This document shows positions 1 through 9,190 of a stretch of DNA of 64,000 nt, in pieces. This stretch comes from Cladocopium goreaui. Taxonomy: Eukaryota; Sar; Dinophyceae; Suessiales; Symbiodiniaceae. The stretch is from the NCBI GenBank assembly GCA_947184155.2, contig CAMXCT020002377.1, positions 1 to 64,000 of the forward strand, in the 5' to 3' direction. The stretch's first letter is position 1. The number at the start of each line of letters is the position of its first letter. The notes under the pieces were generated by a model, which did no database searches, was not told where the DNA came from, and saw only the letters and a list, made by a program, of their open reading frames with translations. Position numbers and translations under genes: made by a program.

Positions 1-3000
1 CTACGTCCAAGTAAGAGTTCCGTTGCTGCCGCACGTAGCATTTGGAGATCTTCAGTGGCAGCACCAAAATAGGATGTGGTATATAGTACCACACTTTGTG
101 CAAACGTATTAAAAGCAATGCTCTTAGAGACAACCGAGAGGACTCGTTGCCGAAACAGCCTGAGCCGATGTATAAACTTTTCGGCAGCTTTAGGATTGAT
201 TTGTTTAAGGGTAGTAGGGTGTGTAGTTACTGTCCATAAGTCACGATCAGACAATTGGGCACGCCCCAGTAGTAATAGCCCGAGTGAGGTTGCAACACCT
301 TGGATGCAGTGTGCCCCGAAACCTGACTGATCTAGCTGACGGAGCACCCAGCTTGGAAGCGGGCTGTTGATTACCAATGCTGTTTTGCACCTACAGTTAC
401 ACTCCAATGCCAACAATGACCATATGGGTGTATAGTCAGTTCCGTTGAGGATACCGCAAGCTTCTCGAGGGGTCAACCCAATACACTTGTCGGCTCGTGC
501 AAGTATGAGTCTTTTTTGGGAAAGGATAGCCGATAAGATTGCTGCTCGTGCGGTAGGGTATTTTTTTTGTCGGAGAATAACTTCACTTTCAATCCTCCCA
601 GGCAGGGATTGGACTGAAAAGGGGAGACAGTCAGAGCTGATAGCTTGCCAACAAGCATGCTGGTCAATTTGGAACCCTGCCGACCAGCAACATTGATAGC
701 ATTTATGGACTCTACTTACCCAGGTAATGTCATATCCTGGTCCTGCAATCGTATTGTCGTCAATGTATCCCTGAACGCTAATGACCCGGGGGATACGATT
801 CATATAGTGATATATCGGGTCCATTGCCAAACAGAATAGGAATACTGAGAAAGACCTTCCCATGTCAACTCCCACATGCACCGCCCTAGGCGGCAGAAGT
901 CTGCCTTGAACTTTATGGCGGATGAGCCTTCCAAACAGGATGTATTTGGCGTAATTACATACCCATGTCGGTGCGTTGCGCATTCGCAGGATATGTAAGA
1001 TCCAATAGGGATTCACCCGCTCAAAGGCTTTCGATAGATCAACTAGGAGCGCAGCCACGGGGGTATTGCTATCCAGTAAGGCTTGTATGGCATGGACCGC
1101 GTGCTGCGGTTCTTTAAAGCAATTCATGACTACTTGCGAGGGATGCATATATGCACAAGTTGCTTTCATGACTACAGCAGCAATGGTGCCATCAACAAGC
1201 CTATCACAAGTATTGGGCATTCCTAAGGGCCTGAAGTAGTCAGCAGTCGGACCTACTTTTGCCTTGGGTATCCAAACCCCTACTTGTACAGGTGCAGCTC
1301 GTAGGCCTGCTAGCATTTTCATCATTAACTGATCTAAGACTGGGTAGCTATCTTCAGGGGAGAGCCTCCATGCAGAGTAGGGGATTCCATCAGGGCCAGG
1401 GGCTGAATCTTTAGTGCCAAGGAGTGTATGGAGAAAGTCCTGTTTCTGGGGAAGTTCAATACTTGGCCACGGCGAGGCAGTCTGGTACTCTCGTAAAATG
1501 GGTTCCCATTCTTGAAGAGAGTCTTGAGGCTTAACAAACCAGAAGTTCCGCGTGTCCAGCATGGCTTCATCCAGCATCTGGGAGGTGGTGCACTGTTCTC
1601 CCTGCTGATTGAGGATCGGCCCATTATAGATAACGCCCTTGGGGCAAATAGATCGTAACCGATTCCAAAACGTAATGTTATTGCCGATACCTCTGGCTTG
1701 TTGATTTACCTGCTCAAGAGCGGGATATTGCCGAGTCATCGTGATCTGGTCTAGAAAATCAAATATCTGTTTCAACAGATCACTTCGAATTGTTATTTTT
1801 CCTGGATATAGCTCACTAACCCCGTTAGAATTAAATATATGGTAAGTGGCAGTCTGAAGTGCATGATATTGTTTTGCAGGTACGTGTAACACCTCAGCTC
1901 GAATTTTAAGGAATTTCCGCAGAAGTTCATGCTCGGGAATCCGAGGATGATTCGATGGAATAGGTTGTTGTCTCCACCAAGACCAAAGGGTGGACACAAA
2001 CTCAACTTCATCTGTTTGGGGTAGTCTTTGAATCCTTCTTATCAGCTCCTGTAGATCGTTAGGGACCATATAGGGGTTAGCCTCGTTCTTTCCAGGGCAA
2101 AACACGTTAGTTGGGATGGTTTGATGGACTGGGTCTTTCATGTCACTTTTGACTCTTGGTCGCACTACAAAGGTCGCGGTGAGTTGGTAATGTCCACTCA
2201 GGTGATGTCGCCTATTGGCTGCTACCATCACATCTATTTGGGCTGCAGCTATATAATCAGTAGGACATAATACTCTGTCGAGTGCTGAACTTCCAGTAGG
2301 GCTCTCAAAGGTGTGAAGTTGTGGATGCGTGTCGAGAACTTGCGCGTGGACTAATAATTCATTCCAAAGGTCCGGGCAACTGGTATCAACCTGGTTAAAG
2401 TCTCCTCCCATATAGAGGGGAAAGTCTACTTTACTGGTCTTGACCCAGGCGATTAATTCTTTCAGCTCAACGACCTTAGTTTGTGGATGTAAATACACTG
2501 ACAAAAGTCCGATAGTAGAGTATCTGTCTTGGATTACTGCGAGGACAATGCGACCTGGGATGACAACTTCTGTTCGGTCAAGTTTCCACCCAGGTGGAAT
2601 TAAGGCTGCCGCACCACCCGACACTCCACCTCTTTCTGTCAACAATCCTTGGGTGTGTGCAACTTGAATGCCTGGTATGTTATGGTGCAAGACCTGATGG
2701 GTTTCAGCATGCCATCTGGTTTCTTGTAATAAGACTGGGCCTGTCCGTAGAAGTCGCTTAACTAGTCGCATTTTGGCATCCCCTGCCCTAGTTGCAAGTG
2801 TCCACCCTGATACATTCCACACATGTAATCGATTGAGCCTAAATGGAAGATCTTGCTTGATAGCTTTTCGGTATTCGAGAATGCCTCTTCCTATTTCTTC
2901 TACTGCAAGAGAAGGTAATGTTCGGGAGTCACACATAAGCTGCTGATAGAAATTATCAGCACTCTGATGGAAAAGTGCGGCAACATGTTGCAAGGTTAGC

Positions 3001-3182
3001 TTCCACCATGGTGTTCGAACATGGAGTATATTGGGCAATATTGATAGGTCACGTATCTTTGATAAATATGGCGGGCATTGAGTCCCTGTTTCGAATAGGT
3101 AAGTCGTTTTGACACATCGAGTAAGCATCTTGAGCAGAGTACGGAGCAGAGGAGCAGGCAGGTTCCGCAGAATCATCATCAT
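1..3182 (-). CDS. LINE endonuclease-reverse transcriptase (partial at C-terminus)
   Basis: Open without a stop from an ATGATGATG cluster (first base 3182) to the window edge, at least 1,060 codons. Endonuclease (EEP family, nicks target DNA) about residues 115-330: WNVSG (N), LLQETRW (E), YLHP, GGDFNQ near 2395-2410, SALDR, and a final LSGHYQL in place of SDHxP. Reverse transcriptase about residues 580-900: SAPGPDGIPYS (1384-1416), LLVDLSKAFERVNP (1005-1046) with the motif A aspartate, a degenerate GVDMGRSFS where RQGxPLS is usual, and GYIDDNTIAG (741-770) as motif C. All catalytic aspartates are present. YIDD is unusual for a LINE, where F/YADD is the rule. It is in the same frame as the upstream segment and is separated from it only by TGA 3198-3200, so it may be the C-terminal part of one polyprotein rather than a separate ORF. 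Confidence 0.9.
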   Translation of the reverse strand, partial: MMMILRNLPAPLLRTLLKMLTRCVKTTYLFETGTQCPPYLSKIRDLSILPNILHVRTPWWKLTLQHVAALFHQSADNFYQQLMCDSRTLPSLAVEEIGRGILEYRKAIKQDLPFRLNRLHVWNVSGWTLATRAGDAKMRLVKRLLRTGPVLLQETRWHAETHQVLHHNIPGIQVAHTQGLLTERGGVSGGAAALIPPGWKLDRTEVVIPGRIVLAVIQDRYSTIGLLSVYLHPQTKVVELKELIAWVKTSKVDFPLYMGGDFNQVDTSCPDLWNELLVHAQVLDTHPQLHTFESPTGSSALDRVLCPTDYIAAAQIDVMVAANRRHHLSGHYQLTATFVVRPRVKSDMKDPVHQTIPTNVFCPGKNEANPYMVPNDLQELIRRIQRLPQTDEVEFVSTLWSWWRQQPIPSNHPRIPEHELLRKFLKIRAEVLHVPAKQYHALQTATYHIFNSNGVSELYPGKITIRSDLLKQIFDFLDQITMTRQYPALEQVNQQARGIGNNITFWNRLRSICPKGVIYNGPILNQQGEQCTTSQMLDEAMLDTRNFWFVKPQDSLQEWEPILREYQTASPWPSIELPQKQDFLHTLLGTKDSAPGPDGIPYSAWRLSPEDSYPVLDQLMMKMLAGLRAAPVQVGVWIPKAKVGPTADYFRPLGMPNTCDRLVDGTIAAVVMKATCAYMHPSQVVMNCFKEPQHAVHAIQALLDSNTPVAALLVDLSKAFERVNPYWILHILRMRNAPTWVCNYAKYILFGRLIRHKVQGRLLPPRAVHVGVDMGRSFSVFLFCLAMDPIYHYMNRIPRVISVQGYIDDNTIAGPGYDITWVSRVHKCYQCCWSAGFQIDQHACWQAISSDCLPFSVQSLPGRIESEVILRQKKYPTARAAILSAILSQKRLILARADKCIGLTPREACGILNGTDYTPIWSLLALECNCRCKTALVINSPLPSWVLRQLDQSGFGAHCIQGVATSLGLLLLGRAQLSDRDLWTVTTHPTTLKQINPKAAEKFIHRLRLFRQRVLSVVSKSIAFNTFAQSVVLYTTSYFGAATEDLQMLRAAATELLLGR

Positions 3183-3197
3183 TCCGAGTAATAGAAA

Positions 3198-4509
3198 TCA
3201 GTTTACTCCCTCCGTTGGGGCTTCTCCCAGTGCGAAAAGTAGCCTGCTCCACTCCTCCGTACTTGCAAAGATAAGATATTCTCCTGATGGGTCCAGTGTA
3301 TGCGATTGCATGAGCTGAGTTCCAAGTTGCCTGGGCGTTCGTCGCATGGACGATGACTGCGTATACCACATTGGTGACCATACTACAGGGGTGGCAACTT
3401 TGTACGCAACAAAGGACTTAGAGTCTGCAAGATCTTGAACTTGGTGATTGTCAACCACATGTATGGCGATCCATTGTGGAATGGCAACACTAACATCTCG
3501 TGCTAATACACCTATAATACTTAAGCCACCTGTGCCATCCAGACCACCGAGTAAATGGATGACAGTGCTAGCGGTCGAGGCGTTGTGCATAAAGCACTGC
3601 GGGGCACCAAGTGTGTGCAAATAACACAAGGCACAGAAAGGGCACTGCAAAGCCGCAAATTCACTAAGATGTATATAGTGTTGTCCATTATCAATTCGAG
3701 CAAGTATCGGGTAGGTCGTAAACGTGTGATAAGAAACTTGCACCACATCAGCAAATATCTTTGGCATGTTGGCATGAATGAGAAGGTCTTTACTTTGTCG
3801 ATAGTCAAATGCGACCGTTCCAAAGCGAAACGGTTGATCAGGCTCATGAGAAAGCAACAGGAATAGCAGGCAAGGTCGTTGTACCCCAACATAGATAAGG
3901 GGAGGTTGCATGATTTTTGGTGCCCAAATGATAAAACCGTAGGGAAATTGGTGCTTTACACTGAGTGTTGCAATCTGGAAGACAACAAACAGTTGTTTGA
4001 TAGCAGTAAGTTGTTCAGCACCAGTATATTCTTTCAACAGTTCAATATGCTTTGCTTTAATCTCTTGAGCTTCAGAATGAAATCCAAGACCATTTTTAAC
4101 AGCCAAATAAAGCATGTGCGCTGATAGGGTAACATTTTCATATGTGTTTGAGGACTCTAGCATCCAATCAATCCGAGTTTGGGTCATAATATTGCTCAAC
4201 TCTTTGTCACCAAAAGGGGGTTTATCCTCACTGTGGGTTCCATGATACTTAGGAGGGTTGGACCCTTGTAAAAATGCGAAAACTGTCGGCTGGTGCACTA
4301 CTGGGGGGCAAGCTGATTCAACGCTGTCATTAAGAGAGTAGTGCCGCCATTTTGCTTCAAAATCCACTTTGTCATCTCTGAGTTGAACTCCTCGAGCGGC
4401 TGCTTGTTCTAAAACCAGCTTCAGCAAGTCTTGGTATTTAGAATAAACTTCTTGGATACTCGGTAGGTCCTTGTGGTATGGCTGCGCATCATTGTTTCCA
4501 TCAACCCAC
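3198..4509 (-). CDS. ORF2 middle segment between DNMT and endonuclease, unknown function
   Basis: About 435 codons, in the same frame as the endonuclease-RT that follows but one frame off the methyltransferase before it. The frame continues above 4509 to a GTG at 4631, but that stretch is the DNMT gene read in the wrong frame, so I start the segment at the 58-bp duplication. I do not recognise a family. Visible are a hydrophobic stretch around FVVFQIATLS...FIIWAPK, a cysteine cluster CPFCALC followed by a further Cys about 10 residues later that could hold zinc, and a C-terminus ending EEWSRLLFALGEAPTEGVN before TGA. There is no good local ATG, which supports its being an internal polyprotein part. 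Removing one duplicate unit joins it in frame to the DNMT. Confidence 0.7.
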
Positions 4510-4567
4510 TTGGATACTCGGTAGGTCCTTGTGGTACGGCTGCGCATCATTGTTTCCATCAACCCAC
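4452..4567. repeat. 58-bp tandem duplication that frameshifts the LINE ORF2
   Basis: Two abutting copies, 4452-4509 and 4510-4567, differ at one base (gtggtATggc versus gtggtACggc). Both encode WVDGNNDAQPYHKDLPSIQ, once at the C-terminal end of the DNMT ORF and once at the start of the next segment. 58 is 1 modulo 3, and the frames on either side differ by exactly that step, so a single-unit sequence would be continuous. Confidence 0.95.
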
Positions 4568-6867
4568 TGTTGTAATTGATCATCGGTACCGAGGGCCGCA
4601 CTGATGAGAGATGGATGAAAACTATTGCCACAAAAGTCTCGAATCACTTTATCCGTGAGAAGGGAAGGCCCATGTCTTTCTGTCGTTAGGATATTCTCGA
4701 GTCCTGCTAATTTGCGTACTTCTTGGACCGTCAGAATTCTCATTGGCAGTACAATATTAGGGTTATGAAAGATAGGCACCAGTTGTTCGATGAGTTCATC
4801 TTTTTTGGATGCGGTCGCTTTGTCTGTTTGAAGAGTGATAAGGAAACTTTTCCATATAGGGAGAAAGTGAGCAGGGATGAAGCTTGCCCATGGCAGGTTT
4901 GGGACTCTAACTCCCTCAGCCATTTGGGTTAACAACATGAAAGACTTCCTCCCACCAAAAAAGGAATAATCCCATAGAAGTGCACTGGGCTGGTAGCCTG
5001 TCCAGGAGAGCTTCAGAATTCCACTGTTTGACAGCCCTCTTGTTCGGAGTAATGGGGCCAATGGTAAGTTTTCACCATTCAAGGTCACTAATGGGCCCCA
5101 TTCATCGAGAAATGTAAGTGGAACACTGGCAGGTTCCTCTGTGTCCATGTGACTCCGTAGAAATACCCTTTTTCGCTGAATGCCATAGTAGGGACTCGTG
5201 TCCCAGACCCACCGGTTGGTTGGTTGCTTACTAGGAAGTCCAAGACAGTATAGAAACATTTGGAAGTGTTCTGACTGCTCAAGGCGCTGCATACCTTTAG
5301 GTTTGCGGTCAGTTTGTACAACTTGCATGCTTCCAGCATTCTCTGTCAAGTATCGGATCGATTCAGTTCCAAAGAGCTTCTGAAGATGCAGAATAACAAG
5401 GTAGACTATAAAGAAGAGCATGCTTCGCTGACCTGTCAGCCCAAGCAATCCATTTAAGTAACCTGCATAAGTAAGATCTTGACAGGGAGATCCTGCAACA
5501 ACAATCCACTTGATTGTAGGGTGCATTGCCTTGGCTTGACGAAGGATCAGAGAATCACAGGCAACTAAATCCCAGACATCTTTAACGTAGATGGTAGCAA
5601 CCCCTTCAATCGTATATCCCCACTGTTGGTCTTCTCGCAGCCCTATTTCAGCAGCAACAAGCCGACGTAAGACAGGATCAATTTCTGCTGCGATGAAAAT
5701 AGTAGGGGGTTTACCTAGTTTTTTCTTAATGATGTGATAGACAGATCCGACTCCATCAAACATCGAGATAACACCAATGTTGGCCAGCGTTCCGTGTGCG
5801 ATAATCCTAGGTAATCCTTCAGGGTCAATCTCTTCAACTATATCCTCATTCTTACCATCTTTAGGGGGTCCATGTCTGGTCGTCTTCGCCTTCTTCTTGC
5901 TCGACTTGGTTTTAGCGTTGTGCTTGCAAGAAGGGTGAGAGAGCTGCGAGGTTCGTGTTCTTTTTTGCTTCCGAGGCGATTTGAGAAAGCCTTTGACAAC
6001 CTTTAATTGTCTTCTGCGATACTGCGCAACTTCACCACCTCCTGCTGCTTCAGAAAGTTGCTTTGTCATTAGAATTGCTTTGGGTGATTTGACTGGCAGT
6101 ATGACAAGCCCACTGATGAGGAGCTTCCCGCTGACATGCTTGTAGTCCGCAACTCGTATACCGTTGTTATGGTCGTACATACTTATCATTCCAGGCTGAC
6201 TAGTATGCAGGACTATGAGCTGGCTGTCAAAGTCAAGCCTAGTGGTGGCTATGAGACACTGGATTTCATACTCTCTTTCTTGGAACATAAATTTGTGCCC
6301 AAGTGGGAGTCGTTCCTCCTCGAGTTTCGGAAAAGAGCATCCTGGAGGTACTTTGATTCGAACGATGATCAAAGGGCCAAATTTGCCGCACTTCCACTTG
6401 GCTTTGGCAGCGTCTAGACATGAACAAGCTTGACACTCTGTCAATTCATCAGTATTCCAGATTGGAACTAACGAGTCACAAAGTTCATCTATACCTGTAT
6501 TAGGCTTGATTGTCGCAGTGAAGGTGTCAATTGGTATTGCACTAGACCGTAAGCACGCCTGACATTGTAACACAAACCTTGAGAACAGAAAACTACGTGT
6601 ACTCTGACTAAGGTTAGCGCATACAATTGAATATAATTCATACACTGCATCATTTTGTGTAGTGTCGTTGGGGGGAATGGTGCTAAGTGTTGCTAAGGAT
6701 AGGCAGGCGTCAAAACATGTAAAGGGAAAAACCGTGGGTACTTGATGGACCCAGCTCCACCCTACACCTACTGCTGCAAGGGCTGCTTGTCGAACATGTA
6801 TACTAACATGTGTTGGGATCCAAGGCCCTCTTGATAGGAGGTACAATGCAGTATTCATGCTAGACAT
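4501..6867 (-). CDS. ORF2 segment: USP-like domain plus C5 cytosine DNA methyltransferase
   Basis: 788 residues from ATG 6867; the frame is open further upstream to about 7012, so the true segment probably begins in the TC repeat. Residues 1-240 resemble a ubiquitin-specific protease: SSMNTALYLL matches the Cys-box pattern (TCYMNSxLQxL) with Ser at the Cys position, two CQAC pairs (102-105 and 145-148) match the USP zinc site, and GPLIIVRIKV matches the conserved core strand. Residues 270-345 are Lys/Arg-rich. Residues 360-765 are a C5 DNA methyltransferase, which transfers methyl from AdoMet to cytosine: motif I VISMFDGVGS (366-375), IV AGSPCQDL with catalytic Cys462 (codon 5482-5484), VI TENAGS (508-513, ENA for ENV), VIII YYGIQRKR (560-567), X CGNSFHP (746-752). 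GLTGQRSMLFF after motif IV resembles DNMT3. The end (WVDGNN onward) runs into the 58-bp duplication and stops prematurely. DNMT assignment is firm; the USP assignment is moderate. Confidence 0.9.
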   Translation of the reverse strand: MSSMNTALYLLSRGPWIPTHVSIHVRQAALAAVGVGWSWVHQVPTVFPFTCFDACLSLATLSTIPPNDTTQNDAVYELYSIVCANLSQSTRSFLFSRFVLQCQACLRSSAIPIDTFTATIKPNTGIDELCDSLVPIWNTDELTECQACSCLDAAKAKWKCGKFGPLIIVRIKVPPGCSFPKLEEERLPLGHKFMFQEREYEIQCLIATTRLDFDSQLIVLHTSQPGMISMYDHNNGIRVADYKHVSGKLLISGLVILPVKSPKAILMTKQLSEAAGGGEVAQYRRRQLKVVKGFLKSPRKQKRTRTSQLSHPSCKHNAKTKSSKKKAKTTRHGPPKDGKNEDIVEEIDPEGLPRIIAHGTLANIGVISMFDGVGSVYHIIKKKLGKPPTIFIAAEIDPVLRRLVAAEIGLREDQQWGYTIEGVATIYVKDVWDLVACDSLILRQAKAMHPTIKWIVVAGSPCQDLTYAGYLNGLLGLTGQRSMLFFIVYLVILHLQKLFGTESIRYLTENAGSMQVVQTDRKPKGMQRLEQSEHFQMFLYCLGLPSKQPTNRWVWDTSPYYGIQRKRVFLRSHMDTEEPASVPLTFLDEWGPLVTLNGENLPLAPLLRTRGLSNSGILKLSWTGYQPSALLWDYSFFGGRKSFMLLTQMAEGVRVPNLPWASFIPAHFLPIWKSFLITLQTDKATASKKDELIEQLVPIFHNPNIVLPMRILTVQEVRKLAGLENILTTERHGPSLLTDKVIRDFCGNSFHPSLISAALGTDDQLQQWVDGNNDAQPYHKDLPSIQVG

Positions 6868-6905
6868 GTGACTACAGTGGATCGCAATGGCTTGGGCTTT
6901 GTTAG

Positions 6906-9188
6906 CTAAGGCAGCAATAACGGTAGCATCAAGGGTCGGGAACCATTTTCGGCTGGATTCAGCAAAAGGAGAGAGAGAGAGGCAAAACGAAGTTGTGGGG
7001 ACTGACTTTGAGTCTCACGTTCAAAGGATGGCTGTGTGAGGTCAATTTGCTCAGTATGGTCATCTTCCCCAGTGATATCAATGCACACATGCGTTTTGTC
7101 GTTAGCCGATAGGACAGAACTTCGTTGAAGGGCAGCCTGGATAGGGGGCAATGCTTCTCCTTGATGTAAGGGAGAGGCCTGGGACGACTTGGTCTTTGTG
7201 GGGGTTGCAATGCCAGGGGGATCTTTACCGATTTCTACGACAACAGCGTCATCAGGTAACAATGACTGTTTTTCTGGTAAAGGATCATTTCCAATAGGGG
7301 CCTTAGAGGCAGCACCTGGAGGCTGGCATTGACTTGGAAGTGTATGTACAATGGGGTCACTGCTCTCCGGTTTCGCATTGCCAGTTTGTGAGGGAGGGGA
7401 AACACCAGGTGGGGAGGACGGAGTCATAACAGGGTCAGAAAGTTCATTAGACAGTCTGTTTTTGCTTGCAAAATCACCTTTCACTTCTCCACAAGTGGAT
7501 TTGAGCTCTTGTAGGCTAGTTTTCTGACTGCTAAGAGCTTCTCCTTCACATGTAGGGGGTTTCTTGATGGGGGTGGAGAGAAGTGCAGGTTGGGGAGGTA
7601 GCATCTCTTTATCTTCCTCCTCTGTTTTGCGTATGTTATTTCCGTGAAGGTCTTGATCAACAACCATATCAGTAATTGGTTGCTCACTGGTGCCAGCAGG
7701 GTGACTAGCAGGTAGGTTGGTCCATGGGATGGTTGGGCTGACAGTAGGGGGGTTAGTGCGTGCATCACTAGGTGTTAATTGCCCTTCTGGAACTTTACAA
7801 GCGCGCTGAGCACCTTTGAGATCACCTTGACTGCTTGACCGCTCTGCATTTGGGTTCGCATTGTCATGGACGCTTGCCCCAGCGACAGCATCAGTGAGGG
7901 GGGGACTGTTTTGATAAGGGTTGACCTGTTGGGAGGGCGGAGTTGGCGGGGGAGTGGTGCCTAACGCTGCGTAAGCCGGAAGCTGATCAATTTCTTTCTT
8001 GCTGCTGGGGGGGACAGGCGGGGTCCTAGGCAGTTTAGCACCCTGGTCAGTTCGTTTGTCCTTCGTGAGCAGCTGGTGCTGTGTGGAGCTTGTAGAGGGC
8101 ACAGCGGTAGTTTTCCCATTGGTACCGCTGTTGTCGAATGTACTAAATTTCCATGCAGCAATGGCTTCAACTTTAGTATCAGCAGTTAGCATGGCACTGA
8201 AGTCGAAGTGGGGAGGCACGAGCATGACAAGATAGCAAGCTTTGAAGGGATATATTTGTAAGGCATCGACCTTAGTGAGGTATAATGAGCTTTCGAGGCC
8301 ATCAACTCGATTGATTTGACATTGCCTGCCTGTCGGTATTTCAAACATCATGATTCTGGTAAATTTGGACACTTGCTCAAACCTAAGGACGTTTTGCTTG
8401 CAGAAGTCTCCTTTCGCACTATTCACTGCTTCAAAATGACTGAAATGAGTCAAAAAGATATCAAGTGTATCTTTTACAGGTATAGATTCAAGGAAGAGAA
8501 TCCAAGGGTAGGTCTCTTCAGAGTACGTATATGATACCTGTTGAGTCTGCAAGTCAAATGCTGAGTCCTTAAGAAGTCCGAACCGTCGCTTCTGTGAAGC
8601 ATTCTGGGTGCTGACAGGGGCGATAACAGTGAGTCTGTTTTTGAAGCTTGGATTACACTTTTCACCAATTCTACGCCAATGCTCTCCTTTGGTCTCGTGC
8701 CTGGGTGGTTCACCCGGTGCACCAGTTTGCGGCAGTATGTTTCCACAGTGCTCTATCGTGCAAACAATATTGTTTCCTCTTCTGTCCTTGACTGAGAAAG
8801 AACATGGGAAGTTCTGCTTAACTTCATGAGGGATCCAAAAAGTGAGCATCGTGATATTGACATTGTCTTCATTGACGATTGTTTGAAATTCAAATTTGGA
8901 TGCTGAAAACGCATTAATGAGTGCAAAGCCAAGCTCTGAGTCAATGACTGCTACTTCATTTTCCAGGAGGGGGATAATGCTACTTTTAGCAATTTGAAGT
9001 GGTATGAAGGGCATACTGCCTATTGGTGCATACCTTACTTCAATTCGGTACCAGTTGCTGCCAATGGCAGTCACTTGACTAAGAACAAATTGTGTCGATT
9101 GCTGGCGTTGTCCAAAGGGCAAGTACGTTGTTGAACAATGCAATAAATTGCGGAGCACTTCGATTTCCATGCCTTCTAGTTTCAGCAT
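6906..9188 (-). CDS. ORF2 N-terminal region, unknown function with long disordered part
   Basis: 760 residues from ATG 9186-9188, directly overlapping the ORF1 stop. Residues 1-350 look folded (mixed hydrophobic and charged, with spaced Cys such as CTIEHCGNILPQTG), but I recognise no family. Residues 350-700 are low complexity, rich in Pro, Ser, Thr and Gln (for example TPPVPPSSKK and PPPTPPSQQ), typical of a flexible linker. The last residues (about SLLLLNPAENGSRP onward) are probably out of frame: they follow the TC microsatellite and overlap the real upstream extension of the USP-like domain. It therefore probably belongs to one polyprotein with the DNMT and endonuclease-RT. The function of the folded part cannot be told from the sequence. 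Confidence 0.8.
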   Translation of the reverse strand: MLKLEGMEIEVLRNLLHCSTTYLPFGQRQQSTQFVLSQVTAIGSNWYRIEVRYAPIGSMPFIPLQIAKSSIIPLLENEVAVIDSELGFALINAFSASKFEFQTIVNEDNVNITMLTFWIPHEVKQNFPCSFSVKDRRGNNIVCTIEHCGNILPQTGAPGEPPRHETKGEHWRRIGEKCNPSFKNRLTVIAPVSTQNASQKRRFGLLKDSAFDLQTQQVSYTYSEETYPWILFLESIPVKDTLDIFLTHFSHFEAVNSAKGDFCKQNVLRFEQVSKFTRIMMFEIPTGRQCQINRVDGLESSLYLTKVDALQIYPFKACYLVMLVPPHFDFSAMLTADTKVEAIAAWKFSTFDNSGTNGKTTAVPSTSSTQHQLLTKDKRTDQGAKLPRTPPVPPSSKKEIDQLPAYAALGTTPPPTPPSQQVNPYQNSPPLTDAVAGASVHDNANPNAERSSSQGDLKGAQRACKVPEGQLTPSDARTNPPTVSPTIPWTNLPASHPAGTSEQPITDMVVDQDLHGNNIRKTEEEDKEMLPPQPALLSTPIKKPPTCEGEALSSQKTSLQELKSTCGEVKGDFASKNRLSNELSDPVMTPSSPPGVSPPSQTGNAKPESSDPIVHTLPSQCQPPGAASKAPIGNDPLPEKQSLLPDDAVVVEIGKDPPGIATPTKTKSSQASPLHQGEALPPIQAALQRSSVLSANDKTHVCIDITGEDDHTEQIDLTQPSFERETQSQSPQLRFASLSLLLLNPAENGSRPLMLPLLLP
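6968..6982. repeat. GA/TC microsatellite inside LINE ORF2
   Basis: A short (TC)n run on the coding strand lies exactly where the reading frame changes from the N-terminal ORF2 segment to the USP/DNMT segment. Upstream of it the N-terminal frame reads SPQLRFASLSL; after it the other frame reads SPFAESSRKWFP. One extra TC unit (+2 nt) accounts for the frame change, because the two frames differ by that step. Confidence 0.75.
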
Positions 9189-9190
9189 TA
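9186..9190 (-). promoter_or_regulatory. TAATG stop/start overlap coupling ORF1 and ORF2
   Basis: On the coding strand the ORF1 stop TAA (9190-9188) shares its last A with the ORF2 ATG (9188-9186). The UAAUG arrangement is known from some non-LTR retrotransposons (for example SART1 of Bombyx), where ORF2 is made by termination-reinitiation. Here it is seen directly; the mechanism is inferred. Confidence 0.8.

Noticed and set aside
4501-4631. N-terminal part of the frame starting at GTG 4631
   Set aside because: This stretch is the DNMT C-terminus read in another frame; the true segment starts at the duplication.
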